The notes: generated from the letters alone by a model not told the origin. 64,000 nucleotides of DNA from JAQIBY01 sp963676165 (GCA_963676165.1 OY781043.1:3348001-3412000); one strand, 5' to 3'; positions 32,512-40,940 are shown, counted from the stretch's first letter. A program made the numbers and translations.

Positions 32512-34113
32512 ATGGGAAAAACAAAACAGAGCAAAACGAAAAATCCGAAACGATATTTTGATGTTGACCCAAAGGTTTTTTGGCCTTCAGCAATACTAAT
32601 CATTCTATTTGTCACCATAACGCTTTGGGTTGGAGAACCAATGAATGCAGTCTTCAACAACATTCAAAACAAAATTTCTGATTTTGGAGGGTGGTTTTTT
32701 ATTTTAGCAATGAACCTATTTCTGATTTTTTCATTTGCTGTTGCCTTTGGGAAATTTGGAAAAATCCGTCTTGGAGGACGCACTGCAACTCCAGAATTTA
32801 GCAGACTTTCGTGGTTTGCAATGCTTTTTAGTGCAGGAATGGGTATTGGAATTCTCTTTTGGAGCGTTGGCGAACCTATTTTACATTATGTAAAACCTCC
32901 AATTGGAACAGGAGAAACTGTCGAATCTGCACAGAAAGCAATGGAATTTACATTCTTGCATTGGGGATTACATGCATGGGGAGTTTATGCCATTGTTGGT
33001 TTGTCTCTAGCATTTTTCACTTTCAATAAAAAGCTTCCGTTAACAATAAGTTCTGTTTTTTATCCTCTCATTGGAAACAAAATCAACAGATGGCCAGGAA
33101 AAGCAATTAACGTACTAGCTGTTGTCGCAACTTTATTTGGGCTTGCAACATCCTTAGGACTTGGAGTACAACAAGTAAGCGCCGGGCTAAACCATCTAAC
33201 AGGAATGCCGGACACGGTCAATTTACAAATTATTTTGATTGTAATTATCACACTTGCAGCAACAGGGTCTGTCGTTGCAGGACTTAGTGGGGGTGTTAAA
33301 CGATTAAGTCGTATCAATGTTTTCTTGGCTGCCATATTTTTACTTTTTATTGTTATCGTTGGTCCAAGCTTATTTATTTTGGAATCCTTTGTCCAAAACA
33401 TTGGTGCATACCTTCAAAATTTCTTCGAATTGAGCTTCTGGACAGAATCATACACTCAATCTGACTGGCAAAAAAGCTGGACTGTCTTTTATTGGGCATG
33501 GTGGATAAGTTGGTCTCCTTTTGTCGGAATGTTTATCGCCAGAATTTCAAGAGGTCGAACAATTCGAGAATTTGTTTTAGGTGTGCTTATTGTTCCAACT
33601 ATTATCACTTTTTTCTGGCTTTCAAGTTTTGGTGGATCTGCTCTATTCCTAGAACTGAACCATATTTCAGACATTAAATCTGCTGTTGACACCAATGTCG
33701 CAACTTCATTATATGAGCTACTATCAAACTTCCCAATTGCAAAATTCACTTCAATTATTGCAATTGTCCTTGTTACAAGTTTCTTTGTAACATCCTCAGA
33801 TTCTGGCTCTCTTGTTGTAGATAGCCTGACTGCTGGTGGGAAATTAGATGCTCCAGTTGCTCAACGAATATTTTGGGCACTAACTGAAGGACTAGTTGCA
33901 GCAGTTCTACTCCTTGGTGGTGGCTTGGGAGCACTACAAACAGCATCAATACTGACAGGTTTACCCTTTGCTCTCATTCTAATTATTATGATGATAAGTC
34001 TGAACAAAGGACTCACTCAAGAGCATTATAAACTCACGAAATATTCGCTAGAAAAAGAGAGAGAGAATAAAACTGGATTGATTAAAGAAATCATTAAAAA
34101 GAATAAGAAATAA
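32512..34113 (+). CDS. BCCT family transporter (betaine/carnitine/choline type)
   Basis: A 533-residue inner-membrane transporter with 12 predicted helices and the LeuT-like fold. Diagnostic blocks are 'SRLSWFAMLFSAGMGIGILF', 'EFTFLHWGLHAWGVYAIVG' and the aromatic box 'WAWWISWSPFVGMFIARISR' with 'GRTIREFVLG'. The N-terminus 'KNPKRYFDVDPKVFWPSA' is family typical. It imports compatible solutes such as glycine betaine with Na+ or H+, consistent with osmotic adaptation; exact substrate is not predictable. A universal stress gene follows after 18 nt, suggesting an osmotic or stress operon. Confidence 0.94.
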   Translation: MGKTKQSKTKNPKRYFDVDPKVFWPSAILIILFVTITLWVGEPMNAVFNNIQNKISDFGGWFFILAMNLFLIFSFAVAFGKFGKIRLGGRTATPEFSRLSWFAMLFSAGMGIGILFWSVGEPILHYVKPPIGTGETVESAQKAMEFTFLHWGLHAWGVYAIVGLSLAFFTFNKKLPLTISSVFYPLIGNKINRWPGKAINVLAVVATLFGLATSLGLGVQQVSAGLNHLTGMPDTVNLQIILIVIITLAATGSVVAGLSGGVKRLSRINVFLAAIFLLFIVIVGPSLFILESFVQNIGAYLQNFFELSFWTESYTQSDWQKSWTVFYWAWWISWSPFVGMFIARISRGRTIREFVLGVLIVPTIITFFWLSSFGGSALFLELNHISDIKSAVDTNVATSLYELLSNFPIAKFTSIIAIVLVTSFFVTSSDSGSLVVDSLTAGGKLDAPVAQRIFWALTEGLVAAVLLLGGGLGALQTASILTGLPFALILIIMMISLNKGLTQEHYKLTKYSLEKERENKTGLIKEIIKKNKK

Positions 34114-34131
34114 TTAGCAAATCGTAGTACT

Positions 34132-35040
34132 ATGAAAAATATTTTAGTTTGTCTTGACCTTTCAGACATGGATGAATCTCTTATTCGTTACGCCAACTTT
34201 GCGGTGAAAAGCTTTCAACCAGAGTCTATTACCTTCATTAATGTCATGGACACTTATGATATCCCTGAAGAATTATCAGATTTGCTTTATTCTGAGGAAG
34301 AGTCAGTGGAAGACATTATTCATCAAGAATTAAAGGAAAAAATATATAGTTTATATACCTGCACTGAAAAGTTAAAACCAGAAATTATACTCGAAACGGG
34401 ATCAACAACAGAACGAATTGTTCATTATGCAAGAAAACATGCCATTGACCTTTGTATATTAGGAAAGAAAATCGGATTCGAGGGCAATGGTGGTGTTGCA
34501 AGACATATCATAGGTCTTATTCCTTCTTCTGTGCTTATGGTGACAGAAAACACCATGCATACGATAGATAAAATTCTTGTAAGAACAAATTTTGAGATTG
34601 CATCTTTCCATGCTCTGCAAATGGCAGAAGTTGTTTCTAAATACACCGGAGCACAAATAGAAATGCATCATGTGTACAAACTACCATACAACTATTTCCC
34701 TGAGCAAACTCCCAAAGCACTTAAAAAGATACGCTCAAAATTAGATCCTCATATTGCTAAGAAATTGAATAAGTTCAAGAAAAAATATCAGATTTCAGAA
34801 GAAATCCCTTTCAGTTATTCTGTTAATTTACATGGCAGTGAAGCCGAATCGCTTTACAAACATGCAATTAAATCTGAATCGGATTTAATCTTAACAGGCA
34901 CAAAACTGAAATCGCAGCTTGCAAATATTATTATGGATAGCACATCAGCAAAACTTGCCAGTGTAGACAAAAATATTCCAATCCTTATTGTTAAAAACAA
35001 GAAAGAATCCATTGGATTTCTGAAAGCCCTTTTTGATTAA
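34132..35040 (+). CDS. Tandem universal stress protein (UspA domains x2)
   Basis: A 302-residue cytoplasmic protein with two Usp domains: residues 1-145 ('NILVCLDLSDMDESLIRYAN', 'AIDLCILGKKIGFEGNGGVA' with 'IGLIPSSVLMV') and 146-290 ('IDKILVRTNFEIASFHALQM', 'SDLILTGTKLKSQLANI'). The first domain keeps a GxG-type phosphate-binding stretch; the second is more divergent. It follows the BCCT gene after 18 nt. The pairing of Usp with a solute transporter suggests regulation of transport or stress response; inference only. A hairpin follows its stop. Confidence 0.9.
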   Translation: MKNILVCLDLSDMDESLIRYANFAVKSFQPESITFINVMDTYDIPEELSDLLYSEEESVEDIIHQELKEKIYSLYTCTEKLKPEIILETGSTTERIVHYARKHAIDLCILGKKIGFEGNGGVARHIIGLIPSSVLMVTENTMHTIDKILVRTNFEIASFHALQMAEVVSKYTGAQIEMHHVYKLPYNYFPEQTPKALKKIRSKLDPHIAKKLNKFKKKYQISEEIPFSYSVNLHGSEAESLYKHAIKSESDLILTGTKLKSQLANIIMDSTSAKLASVDKNIPILIVKNKKESIGFLKALFD

Positions 35041-35073
35041 AAAAGCCGGCATACACATTGGCATAACCGGCTT
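35039..35073 (-). terminator. Terminator of the superoxide dismutase pair
   Basis: AAGCCGG (35043-35049) pairs with CCGGCTT (35067-35073). On the minus strand the stem is followed by a T-run, so it mainly serves the sod genes; it may also stop the plus-strand usp transcript. Confidence 0.7.
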
Positions 35074-35119
35074 AGGCGTGAGAATTAATTATCTTATGGA
35101 TCAATTAAGAATCACATTA

Positions 35120-35752
35120 TTATTTTGCTAGAATATCCTCGTAACGTTTCTCAATGACCTTCCAGTCAACAACATTCCAAAAAGCAGAAATGTAATCTGG
35201 ACGTTTGTTTTGGTATTTGAGATAATAGGCATGTTCCCAAACATCAAGTCCGAGAATCGGATTTCCTTTAACATCTGCAACATCCATTAACGGATTGTCT
35301 TGGTTTGGTGTATCGGTTACAGCAAGCGATTTGTCATCTTTAACAACAAGCCAAGCCCAACCAGATCCAAAACGGGTGGCTGCTGCAGCATTAAATTTTT
35401 CAACAAAAGCATCAAAGGATCCAAAAGCGGATTCAATCGCTTCCAACAATTTTCCTTCTGGTTTACCACCACCATTTGAACTCATAGAAGCCCAGAACAT
35501 GGCATGATTAAAATGTCCACCACCATTGTTTCTTACAGCAACCGGGTATTTGCTAATGTTATTCAAAACCTCAAGAAAAGTTTTTCCCTCCAATTCAGTT
35601 CCTTTCACTGCATTTTGCAGTTTTGTGAAATACCCATTGTGATGCTTAGTATAGTGCAATTCCATTGTCTGTGCATCAATATATGGTTCGAGTGCAGAAT
35701 AATCATAACCTAAAGCAGGAAATTGACAATCTTTCATTTTATCAGTAATCAT
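35120..35752 (-). CDS. Fe/Mn superoxide dismutase, cytoplasmic
   Basis: A 210-residue enzyme dismutating superoxide. The N-terminus has no signal. Metal ligands are visible by family alignment: His in 'MELHYTKHHNGYF', His in 'GGGHFNHAMFWASM', and Asp/His in 'LGLDVWEHAYYLKYQNKRPD'. The 'FGSGWAWLVVKDDK' and 'TPNQDNPLMD' blocks are typical. The start at 35752 is used; an ATG 15 nt in is possible. It lies 34 nt after a paralogous lipoprotein SOD and shares its transcript. Iron versus manganese use cannot be decided from sequence alone. Confidence 0.95.
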   Translation of the reverse strand: MITDKMKDCQFPALGYDYSALEPYIDAQTMELHYTKHHNGYFTKLQNAVKGTELEGKTFLEVLNNISKYPVAVRNNGGGHFNHAMFWASMSSNGGGKPEGKLLEAIESAFGSFDAFVEKFNAAAATRFGSGWAWLVVKDDKSLAVTDTPNQDNPLMDVADVKGNPILGLDVWEHAYYLKYQNKRPDYISAFWNVVDWKVIEKRYEDILAK

Positions 35753-35786
35753 AACGTTTTATAATTTTTAAAAGTTAAACAATTTA

Positions 35787-36563
35787 TTAAGGGTTATATA
35801 CATGGCCTTCAAGCGCCATTTCATATCTTTCACTTACCGTTTCCCAATCAATGATTTCCCAAAAATTGGAAACATACTCGCCACGTCTGTTCTCATACTG
35901 CAAGTAATATGCGTGTTCCCAAACATCAAGTGCTAGAATTGGAATGCCTTGTTCGGGCACAACATCCATCAAAGGGTTATCCTGATTTGGAGTACTTACC
36001 ACCATCAGATGATTTCCCGGAAGAACAATAAGCCATGCCCATCCACTTCCAAACTGTGTTTTAGCAGCAAGATTAAATTCATCCTGAAATGCTTCAAAAC
36101 TCCCAAAATCTTCTTCGATAGCAGTTTTGAGTTTTTCACTTATTTCAGTTGGTTCTGACGATAAATTCGTCCAAAACATCCAATGATTGTAATATCCACC
36201 AGCATTATTTCTTACAGCAACAGAATGCTCACTTACATGAGCAAATATCTCATCTAAAGGCATTCCATTTATATCTTTACCTTCGACAGCAGCAAGAAAT
36301 TTCTTGAAATATCCTTTATGATGTTTATCGTAATGAAGCTCCATAATGTGAGCATCAATGTATGGCTCTAAAGCATCTGCAGCATAAGGCAAGTCAGGGA
36401 AAGCATACAGACTTTCTTCTAAGTCGTCAGCTGCCAGTGTCATATTTTTCACTTCCTCTACTGAATTTGCGTCATGATCATGCCCCTCGTGCTGATCTGT
36501 ATTTTGACATGACATGGCTAATAATCCGATTATTGGCAATATGTAAATTAAATGTTTCATCAT
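35787..36563 (-). CDS. Fe/Mn superoxide dismutase, lipoprotein form with His-rich leader
   Basis: A 258-residue paralogue of the next gene. The N-terminus (MMKHLIYILPIIGLLAMS then Cys19) is a lipoprotein signal, so the enzyme is exported and lipid-anchored. After the Cys comes a His/Asp segment 'HEGHDHD' (25-31) of possible metal-binding character. The SOD domain (about 55-255) keeps the ligand blocks 'MELHYDKHHKGYF', 'YYNHWMFWTNLSS' and 'LALDVWEHAYYLQYENRR'. It is the first gene of a two-gene operon with the cytoplasmic SOD. An exported Fe/Mn-type SOD would guard the periplasm or surface, a role usually filled by Cu/Zn enzymes. Confidence 0.93.
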   Translation of the reverse strand: MMKHLIYILPIIGLLAMSCQNTDQHEGHDHDANSVEEVKNMTLAADDLEESLYAFPDLPYAADALEPYIDAHIMELHYDKHHKGYFKKFLAAVEGKDINGMPLDEIFAHVSEHSVAVRNNAGGYYNHWMFWTNLSSEPTEISEKLKTAIEEDFGSFEAFQDEFNLAAKTQFGSGWAWLIVLPGNHLMVVSTPNQDNPLMDVVPEQGIPILALDVWEHAYYLQYENRRGEYVSNFWEIIDWETVSERYEMALEGHVYNP

Positions 36564-36646
36564 TTTATTTAGATTAATTCTAATTTATAGTTTAACAAAA
36601 TAGAATTGGCTTTGTTCATGAAAATCATATTGATTCTGGCATTGAT

Positions 36647-36677
36647 TTTGATTCAAAGGGAAAAAGCAGTATTTTTA
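36647..36677 (+). promoter_or_regulatory. Two-element promoter of the YfaP-like gene
   Basis: TTTG at 36647-36650, a 19-nt spacer, then TATTTTTA at 36670-36677 (one mismatch to TAnnTTTG). The ATG is 20 nt downstream. Confidence 0.6.
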
Positions 36678-36697
36678 ATGCAAACAAACCAGAAATT

Positions 36698-37477
36698 ATG
36701 AAACGATTATTACTTATTTTTGCTGCCCTTGCAGCATTTAGCCTTGCATCAGCACAGGAAGACATAGAAGACAAGTTTGAAGCCATGGAAGATAAATTTG
36801 AGGATGCCTTTGAAGAAGAAGAAGGCAATCAAATGACACTTCGATTTTTTAATGCAGAAAATGGAGAGCCTGTTCCTGAAGCAACCGTAGTGATTGGGGG
36901 AGAAACCTATGAGACAGATTACGAAGGGAAAGTACGTTTTCCAAAAATTGAGGAAGATGGTAATTATCCGGCAAAATTTTCTTGCGATGGTTTTATTTCA
37001 GCCACCTATCAGTTTGAAGTAAGAGCTTTAACGATTTTCCGGAATCGTTTTTCGGTTTCACCAGTTTTGGAACTAGGAAGTCTTCGCGTGGTTCTTGATT
37101 GGGACAAACGCCCAAAGGATTTGGATGCTCATTTCATGAACAAAGGGAAATATCATATTTCTTATCAGGACATGCATGTGTCTGCCGATGGAACTGCACG
37201 ATTAGACAGAGATGACAGAAATGGTTATGGACCTGAAACCATCACAGTAAACGACATGGATGAAAGTGATGTGTATTCATATCTCGTATTTGATTACAGC
37301 AACCGCGGTAACTCCAATTCTCGCTCGTTGTCAAAATCTGGGGCCGTAGTTCGTGTTTATATGGAGGACAGATTGGTTAAAACCATTCCTATCCGCGAAC
37401 AAGACAGAGGAACTATCTGGAAAGTATTCACTTTCAGAGACAATGAATTTATCATTTACAATGACATTATAAATTAA
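36698..37477 (+). CDS. Exported protein with Ig-like and YfaP-like domains
   Basis: A 259-residue exported protein; the signal peptide is MKRLLLIFAALAAFSLASA before Q. A short, strongly acidic stretch follows ('DKFEAMEDKFEDAFEEEEG'), then a carboxypeptidase-regulatory-like beta domain (about 45-110, 'GEPVPEATVVIGGETYETD'). The C-terminal part carries the YfaP/DUF2135 signature: 'LRVVLDWDKRPKDLDAHF', 'LDRDDRNGYGPETITV' and a final strand 'WKVFTFRDNEFIIYNDI'. The function is unknown; the family is envelope-associated. It has a good promoter and terminator and is monocistronic, divergent from the sod operon. Confidence 0.82.
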   Translation: MKRLLLIFAALAAFSLASAQEDIEDKFEAMEDKFEDAFEEEEGNQMTLRFFNAENGEPVPEATVVIGGETYETDYEGKVRFPKIEEDGNYPAKFSCDGFISATYQFEVRALTIFRNRFSVSPVLELGSLRVVLDWDKRPKDLDAHFMNKGKYHISYQDMHVSADGTARLDRDDRNGYGPETITVNDMDESDVYSYLVFDYSNRGNSNSRSLSKSGAVVRVYMEDRLVKTIPIREQDRGTIWKVFTFRDNEFIIYNDIIN

Positions 37478-37496
37478 TTGCATTTACAGCTTAAGG

Positions 37497-37528
37497 AAAG
37501 CGGATTGTATTTTACGATTCGCTTTTTT
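37497..37528 (+). terminator. Terminator of the YfaP-like gene
   Basis: AAAGCG (37497-37502) pairs with CGCTTT (37520-37525) followed by T residues to 37528. Confidence 0.7.
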
Positions 37529-37791
37529 GTTGGTTTGGTTTTGCATGAACAATTAATTCCATTTTTTGCTGATTTCTTACTAAAACACACATAGATTTTT
37601 TAACTTTACATGCGGATAAACAGGAAATAATGTTAAATGTAGGTGCGGATATGCATAAAATAAAGAAATATAAATATGCTTTAAGGAAGGAGTAGAGGGA
37701 AGCAGTATCAGTAGTTTATGGAAACACCAAAATAGTTCGGCAAGTTTTTCAGAAATAAAACAAAAGAGTTGTAAAATTAAAAAATCGCAAT
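37529..37791. other. Intergenic stretch without recognisable gene
   Basis: AT-rich sequence between a terminator and the orphan gene at 37792. TAACTTTA (one mismatch to a -7 element) occurs near 37599, too far upstream to be an obvious promoter for that gene. GCGGATA occurs twice. I see no supportable gene or RNA here. Confidence 0.5.
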
Positions 37792-38364
37792 ATGATATTA
37801 GTACAATTATTATTGGCTGGTGCAATTGTTATTCTATTAATATGGAATATTGGCCTTTTAAAAAAAACAAGAAATGAGAATAATGATAAGTCCATTCTTG
37901 AGATTAAAGCAAAACTCAATTTTATCGTAGCCACAGGTTCGTTAGCTGTTTTGGTAATTACATATCTTGGATGGGATGCAAAAGAAAATATTAAAATGCA
38001 AAATGAGATAATTGTTAATGAGATGATCGAAAATTACAAGGAAAAACTCGATAGTATTTTTGATGAGAATGACTTGTTGAAATCTCAGTTATTTATAGTC
38101 TCAGGCTTAGAATATGAAGAAAACAATCAAAAGTTCGTATTTAACGAATTAAAAACAGTAAATGGTGATAGGCTCCCTACTTTTGAGCATTCACCAAAAA
38201 TTATTGTTGAGACAAGTACAGGCGAAAATCTCAGAATAGTTGAAACCACAAGTAAATATTTTATTTTGGATAAACCAATAAAAAAACATTGGAGCCTCTC
38301 AACAGGCGAAAATGAGCAATATCCAGATATATTAGAATTTGACGTTTGGATAGTTAATTATTAA
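37792..38364 (+). CDS. Orphan membrane protein of unknown function
   Basis: A 190-residue protein with two N-terminal hydrophobic segments: 'LVQLLLAGAIVILLIWNIGL' (3-22) and 'FIVATGSLAVLVITYLGW' (about 44-61), separated by a charged loop. A likely coiled coil follows ('NEIIVNEMIENYKEKLDSIF') and a beta-rich C-terminal domain (about 105-190) with 'IIVETSTGENLRIVETTS' and an end 'PDILEFDVWIVNY'. I do not recognise the family. It has no operon partner and lies on the 3' side of tRNA-Asn next to an eroded reading frame, as expected of acquired DNA. A sensor or effector of a small accessory system is possible but unsupported. Confidence 0.65.
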   Translation: MILVQLLLAGAIVILLIWNIGLLKKTRNENNDKSILEIKAKLNFIVATGSLAVLVITYLGWDAKENIKMQNEIIVNEMIENYKEKLDSIFDENDLLKSQLFIVSGLEYEENNQKFVFNELKTVNGDRLPTFEHSPKIIVETSTGENLRIVETTSKYFILDKPIKKHWSLSTGENEQYPDILEFDVWIVNY

Positions 38365-38421
38365 TAATTATGTCAAAATTATTCGGGTGCTAATACAATG
38401 ATCAGCTAAATCATTCATATA

Positions 38422-38610
38422 TTATAATTTTTCAACAGACCTCCTCTCATCCTCCGCTGCAACATTCAGCACCTCATCTGCATTGTAGCGAGCTTGTTTC
38501 ACACTCACCTGTCCAGTCATCAACATCATTCAGGTAGTCATTATTTAAAATGCGCCCAACTTAATTGTCTCCACAGTGCGGAGATAATTTAATGCTACAT
38601 AAATGTCTTT
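38422..38610 (-). pseudogene. Eroded reading frame with in-frame stops
   Basis: One minus-strand frame from 38610 to 38422 reads as two coding-like blocks interrupted by stops: 'KDIYVALNYLRTVETIKLGA' then F-stop (38545), and after another stop a 35-residue block beginning MMLMTGQVSVKQARYNADEV and ending RRSVEKL-stop (38422). The second block is visibly richer in G+C than its surroundings. It looks like the decayed end of a gene of foreign origin; I do not recognise the family. Confidence 0.35.
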
Positions 38611-38766
38611 TCAAAGCGAAGAAAATGGATTAAATGTTTTGATCCCATTTTTGTTTAAAGTTTTACAAGTTCAATCGTTTTCCATAAAGGTAATTATAAA
38701 AGGAACAAAGTAAAAATTATCATTTTTTTAACAGACAACTTGTATCACAATTATGTTATAATGAGC

Positions 38767-38802
38767 AAAAAAAAGCGGCTTGCTTTTGCAAACCGCTTTT
38801 TT
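38767..38802 (-). terminator. Terminator after tRNA-Asn
   Basis: On the minus strand, AAAAAAGCGG and CCGCTTTTTT arms around an inner TTGC/GCAA stem, 14 nt after the tRNA 3' end, with a long T-run. Confidence 0.8.
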
Positions 38803-38815
38803 GACTACTTCTGAG

Positions 38816-38889
38816 CTCCCCCTCTTGGACTTGAACCAAGGACCCCCTGATTAACAGTCAGGTGCTCTAACCAGCTGAGCTAAGGAGGA
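38816..38889 (-). tRNA. tRNA-Asn (GTT)
   Basis: A 74-nt cloverleaf on the minus strand. The acceptor stem pairs TCCTCCT with AGGGGGA and has a G discriminator. The D-arm reads GCTCAGCTGGTTAGAGC, the anticodon arm CCTGACTGTTAATCAGG with anticodon GTT, and the T-arm contains GGTTCAAGTCC. CCA is not encoded. A terminator follows at once. The 3' end faces the orphan and relic region at 37.5-38.6 kb. Confidence 0.96.
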
Positions 38890-38996
38890 AGATCGTTGCG
38901 CATTAACTACCCGAGGGTTTTTTGTCAAATGCGAGGCAAATGTAAAGTGTTTTGTTAACTTTACCAAAATTTTTGACAAGAAAAATTAAGAGAAAT

Positions 38997-39974
38997 ATGA
39001 AAATTTTTGGAATTGGGAACGCGCTCGTAGACATAATGACAAGTCTTAACAAAGATGACTTCCTGAGCGACAATAATTTACCGAAAGGCAGCATGCAACT
39101 CGTAGATGCTAAAAAATCTGGAGAATTATTAAAATCTGCTGAATCTTTTAACAAACAACAAGTATCAGGTGGTTCTGCTGCCAATACAATTCGCAGTCTC
39201 GCACGCCTCGGAGTTGACGTTAGCTTCTTAGGAAAAGTTGGAAACGATGAATTAGGTGAATTTTACGAAAAAGAAATGCAAGATTATGGCGTAAAAACAT
39301 TTATGTCAAAATCTGAAATACCTACCGGAACTGCACTAGCACTCGTAAGTCCTGACGGAGAAAGAACATTCGCAACTCACCTTGGTGCTGCTGTCATGTT
39401 AATGCCTGAAGACATTAGTGAAGAAGCTGTGAATTCAAACGACATTCTTTATATTGAAGGATATCTTGTGATGAATCACGCCTTGCTAGAACGTGCTGCT
39501 GAACTTAAAAAAGCGCACAATTGTAAACTTGCAATTGACTTGGCTTCATTCAACGTTGTAGAAGCCGAACATGAGTTCTTGTCAGATTATGTGAAAACCC
39601 ATGTGGATATTGTGTTTGCCAACGAGGAAGAGGCTGCAGCATTTTTCCCTGGCAAAACCCCTGAAGAGTCAGTTGTCGCATTTAGCGAAATGGTAGAAAT
39701 TGCAGTAGTAAAAATTGGTGCTGAGGGTGCATATATTCGTCAAGGAAACGAACAAATAAAAGTTGCTGGACGCCCAGCACAATGCATAGACACAACTGGA
39801 GCAGGAGATAATTTCGCTGCTGGTTTTCTTTATGGACTTGCCAACAATATGGGCTTAGAAAAATCTGGTCATGTTGCAAATCTCTTAGGTGGAAATGTAA
39901 TTGAAGTGATTGGTACAAGTATGGACGAAAATCGCTGGAACAGAATCTTCACAACCATTGATGAAATAAAATAA
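38997..39974 (+). CDS. PfkB-family carbohydrate/adenosine kinase
   Basis: A 325-residue ribokinase-fold kinase beginning 'MKIFGIGNALVDIMTSLN'. A TTG start 45 nt upstream is in frame but adds non-conserved residues. Family blocks: 'GGSAANTIRSLARLGVDVSF' with 'LGKVGNDELGEFY' (PfkB signature 1) and 'CIDTTGAGDNFAAGFLYGLA' (signature 2, catalytic Asp). The N-terminal 'GNALVDI' and the overall form resemble adenosine kinase-like members that are common in Bacteroidota. The phosphorylated sugar or nucleoside is not predictable with certainty. A strong terminator follows. Confidence 0.92.
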   Translation: MKIFGIGNALVDIMTSLNKDDFLSDNNLPKGSMQLVDAKKSGELLKSAESFNKQQVSGGSAANTIRSLARLGVDVSFLGKVGNDELGEFYEKEMQDYGVKTFMSKSEIPTGTALALVSPDGERTFATHLGAAVMLMPEDISEEAVNSNDILYIEGYLVMNHALLERAAELKKAHNCKLAIDLASFNVVEAEHEFLSDYVKTHVDIVFANEEEAAAFFPGKTPEESVVAFSEMVEIAVVKIGAEGAYIRQGNEQIKVAGRPAQCIDTTGAGDNFAAGFLYGLANNMGLEKSGHVANLLGGNVIEVIGTSMDENRWNRIFTTIDEIK

Positions 39975-39994
39975 TCATTGTACTCGATACATTC

Positions 39995-40028
39995 AAAGGC
40001 TATCCGTTTCTTACAGGTAGCCTTTTTT
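39995..40028 (+). terminator. Terminator of the PfkB kinase gene
   Basis: AAAGGCTA (39995-40002) pairs with TAGCCTTT (40018-40025), then T residues to 40028. Confidence 0.85.
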
Positions 40029-40180
40029 GTATTTCAAAAACTGTTATGTAAATGTGTACCTACTAACGCACGAGCAGACATAAGCAAGTTTGAGATTTTT
40101 GTGCTTGAACTTTAGTGCTTACCTGGCTACCACAGGCAGGTTTGTTATTTATTTTTTGTTGTTTGTTGTTTATCCTGTCT

Positions 40181-40198
40181 CTTGACTCCTGACACCTG
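40181..40198 (-). repeat. CAGGAGTCAGG-type repeat after the Crp/Fnr stop
   Basis: CTTGACTCCTGACACCTG on the plus strand; read on the minus strand it starts within 3 nt of the regulator's stop codon. Related to 15521-15556 and 41771-41800. Confidence 0.55.
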
Positions 40199-40200
40199 TT

Positions 40201-40902
40201 TCAGGCATTCACTGCGATGGTTTTCAATCGATCGGGAGCTAAAATAATAATCTTCTTACCATCGACATACAGAAGTTCATCCTCATGCATACTCCGCAAG
40301 GAATTAATGACTGATTCTTTTGAGAAGCCACACATTTCAGCTAACTCAACACGACTAACCGGTAATGTAAATTCATTCGAGTTATACACACGATGAAATT
40401 CATTTATCATCAAAGCCAAAGCTCCATCTACGTTTTTATCTGCCATTCTTGTAATCCAATGCACCATACGATTTGTCATTCCAGACATAAGTCGAATTAG
40501 TTTTAAAGCGAACTCTCCATTCTCACGAATAAGTTGCTGAAAAACACCCATATTAATAAGTCTTACAACAGTTTTCTCAAGCGCCACAGAAGAAAAATCC
40601 ATATTCTTACACGCAAAACTACACATAATACCCACAAACGATCCTTCTGAAAGCAATGCCACGGTTGATATTTTCCCATCATTTGTCACATCCAAACGAG
40701 CGATTCCTCTTTCAATAAGCATAATATGATCGGCAACAAATCCTTGTTTTATGATGGTTTCATGCGCTTTAAATTCCAGTATAGTTGTGGACTTTTCCAC
40801 TAATAACTGTTCATCAGGGGACAATGCCTCAAAACACATTTCAACTGTAACAAACTCATTATCTGAGCCCTCTCTCCTACTTAAAAAATTCAAATTATGC
40901 AT
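40201..40902 (-). CDS. Crp/Fnr family transcriptional regulator
   Basis: A 233-residue regulator. Residues about 25-140 form the cyclic-nucleotide-binding-like beta roll ('FKAHETIIKQGFVADHIMLI', 'VALLSEGSFVGIMCSFACKN'). A dimerisation helix follows, then the HTH_Crp domain near 180-220 ('VSRVELAEMCGFSKESVINS'). The classical N-terminal Cys cluster of Fnr is absent; Cys residues at 'IMCSFACKN' lie inside the sensor fold. The ligand is unknown. It is divergent from an OsmC-type gene, with two TGTA-N4-TACA palindromes between them, suggesting autoregulation and control of osmC. Confidence 0.93.
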   Translation of the reverse strand: MHNLNFLSRREGSDNEFVTVEMCFEALSPDEQLLVEKSTTILEFKAHETIIKQGFVADHIMLIERGIARLDVTNDGKISTVALLSEGSFVGIMCSFACKNMDFSSVALEKTVVRLINMGVFQQLIRENGEFALKLIRLMSGMTNRMVHWITRMADKNVDGALALMINEFHRVYNSNEFTLPVSRVELAEMCGFSKESVINSLRSMHEDELLYVDGKKIIILAPDRLKTIAVNA

Positions 40903-40928
40903 AAGCTGTTAATCAACATATTTTTCGG

Positions 40929-40940
40929 TGTAAAACTACA
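40929..40940. promoter_or_regulatory. Candidate Crp/Fnr operator 1
   Basis: TGTAAAACTACA: inverted TGTA/TACA arms with a 4-nt centre, 26 nt upstream of the Crp/Fnr start codon. Confidence 0.45.

Noticed and set aside
34021..34113. Possible frameshift or truncated end of the BCCT transporter
   Set aside because: The charged C-terminal tail is in frame, and the length (533) is normal for the family.
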